From JAGOSA01 sp043718505 (GTDB taxonomy: Bacteria > Patescibacteriota > Minisyncoccia > Phycocordibacterales > UBA9973): DNA of 9,433 nt. The notes beneath the pieces are model-generated. The model saw only the letters and a program-made list of their open reading frames with translations. It was not told the DNA's origin and made no database searches. The stretch spans positions 1 through 9,433 of the forward strand of contig JAYSVN010000051.1 of assembly GCA_043718505.1 (NCBI GenBank), given 5' to 3'. Positions 6,322 to 9,433 of the stretch are shown piece by piece (within the stretch, counting starts at the first letter, position 1; the number at the start of each line of letters is the position of its first letter). The position numbers and the translations under genes are program-made.

Positions 6322-6407
6322 ATCCCTGTAGCTTACAAGAGCTTTTTTATTTTATATTCAGCTTTAATTCATCTCAATCTGATTTAATCTGATTCCGCCC
6401 GAACAAA

Positions 6408-8525
6408 ATGGCAAAAGAAAAACCAGACACAAAAACTAAAAAAGGTGGATACGGCGCAGAAGCAATTTCTGTACTTGAAGGTCTTGAGCCGGTACGCAAG
6501 CGTCCGGGTATGTACATCGGTACGACTGGTATCGATGGCCTCCACCATTTGATCTGGGAAATTTTTGATAATTCGCGCGACGAAGCCATGGGTGGCTTCT
6601 GTGATCGTATTGAGGTTGTGCTTTTGCCGGGCAATAAAATTCGCGTGGCTGACAATGGCCGCGGTATTCCGACTGACATTCATTCCAAAACAAAAGTTTC
6701 TGCACTCGAAACTGTCATGACGACCCTGCACGCCGGTGGAAAATTTGGCGGCGATGAATCCGGTTACAAAGTTTCCGGCGGTCTCCACGGCGTCGGTGCT
6801 TCGGTTGTAAACGCTCTCTCTATTTATACTCGCGCTGAAGTGCACCGCGATGGCGGTAGATTTTTGCAGGAATATTCACAGGGCAAGAAAAAAGCCGCTG
6901 TCAAAAAGATTGCCAGCTCAAAAGAGCACGGCACAATTATTACTTTCCAACCAGACACCACAATTTTTCCTGATACCACTTTTAATTTTGAAACAATCGT
7001 CAACCACTTGCGTCAGCAGGCATATTTGGTCAGTAGCATGCGGATTGAAATTGTCGATGCGCGCAATTATGGCGCTGATACTGAAGGCGGCAACGCTGGC
7101 GGCAAAAACAAAAAAGGCGCCGAACTCGATGATACTGAAACATACTGGATTAAAGACCTTGGCCTCGAACTTCCATCTGTCTCATTCTTTTTCGAAGGCG
7201 GTCTCGTTTCGCTCGTCAAATTTACCAACAAACATCTCAAGCCGGTGCATGATCGTATTTTCTACGTGCAAAAAGAAATTGATGGCGTTGGTGTTGAAGT
7301 CGCGCTCCAGTATGTCGATGACATTGCTGATCGCCTCATGCCTTTTGCCAACAACATTTACACTGCCGAAGGTGGTACGCATGTTGCCGGTTTCAAAATG
7401 GCGCTCACTCGTTTGGTTAATAATTTCGCCAAGAAAAATCAGGTACTCAAAGAAGCTGATGGCGGATTTACCGGTGACGACGTGCTCGAAGGTTTGACCG
7501 CAATTATTTCCGTGAAGCTCGCTGAAATTCAATTTGAAGGTCAGACCAAAGCCAAACTCGGTTCAACCGAAGCCCAGGGTGCTGTGCAAAAAGTGTTCGG
7601 CGAAGCCTTTGAGCAATATCTCGAAGAGAATCCGGATGATGCCAAGGGAATTATCGGCAAAGCCGTACTTGCTCTGCGAGCCCGCAAAGCTGCCAAAGCT
7701 GCCAAAGATTCCATTCTCCGCAAAGGTGCACTCGAAGGCATGACCTTGCCGGGCAAGCTTGCCGATTGTCAGTCAAAAGATGCCAGCGAATCTGAAGTCT
7801 TCATTGTTGAGGGAGATTCGGCCGGCGGTACAGCCAAAATGGGACGCGATCGTAAAACGCAGGCAGTGCTTCCTCTGCGCGGCAAAATTCTCAACGTTGA
7901 ACGTGCGCGCCTGGATCGCATGCTCGGTAGTGAGCAGATTAAAAATCTGGTTATTGCTATGGGTACATCAATTGGCGATACACTCGATATTTCCAAAATC
8001 CGCTACCACAAAATTATTCTCGCAACTGATGCCGACGTGGACGGTGCGCACATCCGTACGCTCATTCTCACACTCATGTACCGCTACTTCAAAAGTGTGA
8101 TTGAAGCCGGCTATGTCTACATCGCGCAGCCGCCACTCTACAAGATCAAACAGGGCAAAGAAATTTCATATGCATATTCAGATGAAGAAAAGCTTAAGAT
8201 AACCGGCGGCAATGTTGAGATTGAGGAAATCGAAGGCATGGAGGAAGGTGCTGACGAAGGCGAAGAAACTGAAGAAGAAACGGAAGCCAAAAGTAAAAAG
8301 GCTGCTGCCAAAATTCACATCCAACGCTACAAAGGTCTCGGCGAAATGAATGCCGATGAACTTTGGGAAACAACAATGGATCCGGCCCGCCGTATTCTCA
8401 AGCAAGTTACGATCGACGACGCTGAAGAAGCCAATAAAGTTTTCGACACACTCATGGGTTCGGAAGTTGCTCCGCGTAAATCATTTATCCAGTCCAATGC
8501 CAAGATGGCGAATTTGGATATCTAG
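6408..8525 (+). CDS. gyrB: DNA gyrase subunit B
   Basis: This is the ATPase and TOPRIM subunit of DNA gyrase, which introduces negative supercoils together with GyrA. It has 705 residues. The GHKL ATPase domain shows RKRPGMYIG (30-38), EIFDNSRDEA (51-60; Glu51 is the probable general base, Asn55 binds Mg), ADNGRGIP (81-88) and the lid GGLHGVGASVVNALS (124-138). QTKAKLG (379-385) carries the ATP-sensing Lys. The TOPRIM domain has EGDSAGG (468-474), PLRGKILNVE (489-498) and TDADVDGAHIRT (540-551). The C-terminus has QRYKGLGEMN (639-648). These fit GyrB better than ParE. Two low-complexity insertions stand out: a Gly/Lys-rich one at about 222-242 and a strongly acidic Glu-rich one at about 603-629. 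ATG 6408 is the first start consistent with the family N-terminus. The endonuclease-like gene follows 12 bases later. Confidence 0.96.
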   Translation: MAKEKPDTKTKKGGYGAEAISVLEGLEPVRKRPGMYIGTTGIDGLHHLIWEIFDNSRDEAMGGFCDRIEVVLLPGNKIRVADNGRGIPTDIHSKTKVSALETVMTTLHAGGKFGGDESGYKVSGGLHGVGASVVNALSIYTRAEVHRDGGRFLQEYSQGKKKAAVKKIASSKEHGTIITFQPDTTIFPDTTFNFETIVNHLRQQAYLVSSMRIEIVDARNYGADTEGGNAGGKNKKGAELDDTETYWIKDLGLELPSVSFFFEGGLVSLVKFTNKHLKPVHDRIFYVQKEIDGVGVEVALQYVDDIADRLMPFANNIYTAEGGTHVAGFKMALTRLVNNFAKKNQVLKEADGGFTGDDVLEGLTAIISVKLAEIQFEGQTKAKLGSTEAQGAVQKVFGEAFEQYLEENPDDAKGIIGKAVLALRARKAAKAAKDSILRKGALEGMTLPGKLADCQSKDASESEVFIVEGDSAGGTAKMGRDRKTQAVLPLRGKILNVERARLDRMLGSEQIKNLVIAMGTSIGDTLDISKIRYHKIILATDADVDGAHIRTLILTLMYRYFKSVIEAGYVYIAQPPLYKIKQGKEISYAYSDEEKLKITGGNVEIEEIEGMEEGADEGEETEEETEAKSKKAAAKIHIQRYKGLGEMNADELWETTMDPARRILKQVTIDDAEEANKVFDTLMGSEVAPRKSFIQSNAKMANLDI

Positions 8526-8537
8526 CACAAATAAAAT

Positions 8538-9266
8538 ATGAAATTAATTACACTCAATACCTGGGGTGGTAAGATCCGCGAGCCGCTCTTGTCATTTATA
8601 AAAGAAAATGAAGAAACAGATATTTTTTGTTTGCAGGAAATCTACCATGGTGCTACGGCAGAAACTATGTCAGAAGGCCATAAGGAAGACAGCTTTAATC
8701 TTTTTACAGATTTGAAAAAGATTTTAACAAAACATACGGGATATTTCAGACCGGTTTTGCCCGGCTATGGTCTAGCTATATTCCTCAAGCAAAATATTCA
8801 AGTACATGAGGAAGGTGAAGTTACAATTTTTACTAACAATAATTACATAAGCGGCGGTGATCATTCTAGAAATCTCCAATATGCAAAAATAAATATTGGC
8901 GGAAAGGAAATGACTATTGTGAATGTTCACGGACTTTGGAATGGTATGGGTAAAACTGATACGGAGGACAGGCTCAATCAGTCAAAAGCAATCAGGAATT
9001 TTATTGATTCTGTTGATGGCCCCAAAATTGTCTGCGGCGATTTTAATTTACGCCCAGATACCAAAAGTATTGAAATGCTTGAAGAGGGAATGAGGAATTT
9101 AATAAAAGAATACAATATTGCTTCGACCAGAACTTCACTCTATGAGAAACCGGAACAGCATGCCGACTACATGTTCACTTCTCCTGAAATAAAAATAGAA
9201 GATTTTAAGGTTTTACCTGATGAAGTTTCGGATCATGCGGCGCTCAGTTTGGAGTTTGAAACTTAG
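8538..9266 (+). CDS. Endonuclease/exonuclease/phosphatase (EEP) superfamily hydrolase
   Basis: The 242-residue protein keeps the EEP metal-dependent phosphodiesterase signature along its length: LNTW (6-9, Asn7), CLQE (31-34, Glu34), IVNVHG (127-132, His131), CGDFNLRPDT (166-175, Asp168 and Asn170), HADYMF (208-213, Asp210) and SDHAAL (231-236, Asp232 and His233). The catalytic set looks complete, so activity on a phosphodiester or phosphomonoester is expected. The superfamily includes AP endonucleases, DNase-I-like nucleases, sphingomyelinases and inositol phosphatases, and the substrate here cannot be assigned. No signal peptide is seen, so it is probably cytoplasmic. It starts 12 bases after gyrB and probably shares its transcript. 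No Shine-Dalgarno is seen. Confidence 0.88.
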   Translation: MKLITLNTWGGKIREPLLSFIKENEETDIFCLQEIYHGATAETMSEGHKEDSFNLFTDLKKILTKHTGYFRPVLPGYGLAIFLKQNIQVHEEGEVTIFTNNNYISGGDHSRNLQYAKINIGGKEMTIVNVHGLWNGMGKTDTEDRLNQSKAIRNFIDSVDGPKIVCGDFNLRPDTKSIEMLEEGMRNLIKEYNIASTRTSLYEKPEQHADYMFTSPEIKIEDFKVLPDEVSDHAALSLEFET

Positions 9267-9268
9267 GA

Positions 9269-9296
9269 TTGCAAAACCGCTAAATTATGGTATTAT
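9269..9296 (+). promoter_or_regulatory. Promoter of the initiator tRNA
   Basis: TTGCAA (9269-9274, a 4-of-6 -35 match), a 16-base spacer ending in TGG, and TATTAT (9291-9296) form an extended -10 promoter. Transcription would start at about 9303, about 38 bases before the tRNA. The leader contains a short GCTG-TTTTT-CAGC hairpin (9310-9322). A second TATAAA-like word (9331-9336) is too close to the tRNA to be the main promoter. Confidence 0.45.
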
Positions 9297-9340
9297 CTCA
9301 CCTACAAGTGCTGTTTTTCAGCTTTGTGTATATAAAATAT

Positions 9341-9372
9341 CGCGGGGTAGAGAAGAGGCATCTCGCAAGGCT
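9341..9372 (+). tRNA. Initiator tRNA-fMet, 5' exon, interrupted in the anticodon loop by a group I intron
   Basis: The 5' half of a tRNA is visible: acceptor strand CGCGGGG (9341-9347), T8 and A9, D-stem GAGA/TCTC (9350-9353 with 9361-9364), D-loop AGAGGCA containing the G18-G19 pair, G26, anticodon-stem strand CAAGG (9366-9370), then C32 and T33. Initiator features are the first base C (bacterial fMet has an unpaired C1), the purine-pyrimidine pair A11-T24, and overall match to the E. coli fMet 5' half. Uninterrupted, the loop would read CTCAATT and the next bases cannot pair with CAAGG, so the gene must be interrupted. The expected 3' exon (CATAACCTTG and so on) is outside the window, so the CAU anticodon itself is inferred. 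Confidence 0.75.
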
Positions 9373-9433
9373 CAATTGGGCTCACTAGCCAGTAATAGCT
9401 AGTGGAATACCTGTCAAATTCGGTGAAATCTTC
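9373..9433 (+). ncRNA. 5' end of a group I self-splicing intron (IC3-like) in the initiator tRNA
   Basis: Three successive elements fit the 5' part of a tRNA group I intron. P1 pairs exon GGCT plus C (9369-9373) with GGGCT (9378-9382) around an AATT loop, placing the obligatory U-G wobble at T33/G9379. P2 is a perfect 7-bp stem CACTAGC / GCTAGTG (9383-9389 with 9398-9404) closed through a C-A mismatch and an A-T pair by a GTAA (GNRA) tetraloop. Then TGTCAAATTCGGTGAAA (9412-9428) is nearly identical to the P3-J3/4-P4 start of the Azoarcus tRNA-Ile intron (TGTCAAATTCGGCGAAA, from memory). The rest of the core and the 3' splice site lie beyond the window. No reading frame is visible in this fragment. 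Confidence 0.78.

Noticed and set aside
9366..9380. An uninterrupted tRNA with anticodon CAA (Leu).
   Set aside because: The loop would have T at position 37 and the following GGGCT cannot pair with the CAAGG stem strand; a long variable arm is also not visible.
1..9433. CRISPR array, insertion sequence or prophage elements.
   Set aside because: No regularly spaced repeats, transposase, integrase or terminal inverted repeats were seen on either strand.

Overview
The window looks like a chromosomal piece of an uncultured, reduced-genome bacterium, most likely of the Candidate Phyla Radiation (Patescibacteria, Parcubacteria-like). This is an inference. It rests on compact PheS and PheT subunits that lack their usual tRNA-binding appendages, on short or absent intergenic spaces, on the absence of good Shine-Dalgarno sequences before any start codon, and on several -10 boxes almost touching the start codons. 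The genetic code looks standard, because TGA ends at least two clear genes.

Layout. Bases 1-69 hold the tail of an upstream gene. Next comes an alkyltransferase-like protein gene (72-392) whose active-site Cys position is Phe. A bidirectional hairpin terminator (409-430) separates it from a minus-strand membrane-protein gene (434-980) that appears split by a one-base frameshift at a six-A run. From a 38-base divergent promoter region the gene series pheS - P-loop kinase - pheT (1019-4147) runs on the plus strand, with the kinase and pheT overlapping by four bases. Two separately transcribed minus-strand genes follow: an APH/choline-kinase-like phosphotransferase (4159-5259) and an unrecognised 268-residue protein (5345-6151) with a very clear intrinsic terminator. 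gyrB (6408-8525) and an endonuclease/exonuclease/phosphatase-family gene (8538-9266) form a plus-strand pair behind an extended -10 promoter.

The right edge holds the most striking element. The 5' half of an initiator tRNA (9341-9372) stops in the anticodon loop, and the next 61 bases fold as P1 and P2 of a group I intron and then carry the conserved P3/P4-region sequence of tRNA group I introns. The window ends inside the intron, so its catalytic core and the 3' exon are not visible.

Functionally the region is mainly housekeeping: Phe-tRNA synthesis, DNA supercoiling, DNA-lesion recognition and translation initiation. It is interspersed with more AT-rich accessory genes (kinase, phosphotransferase, orphan, membrane protein) whose roles cannot be read from context.
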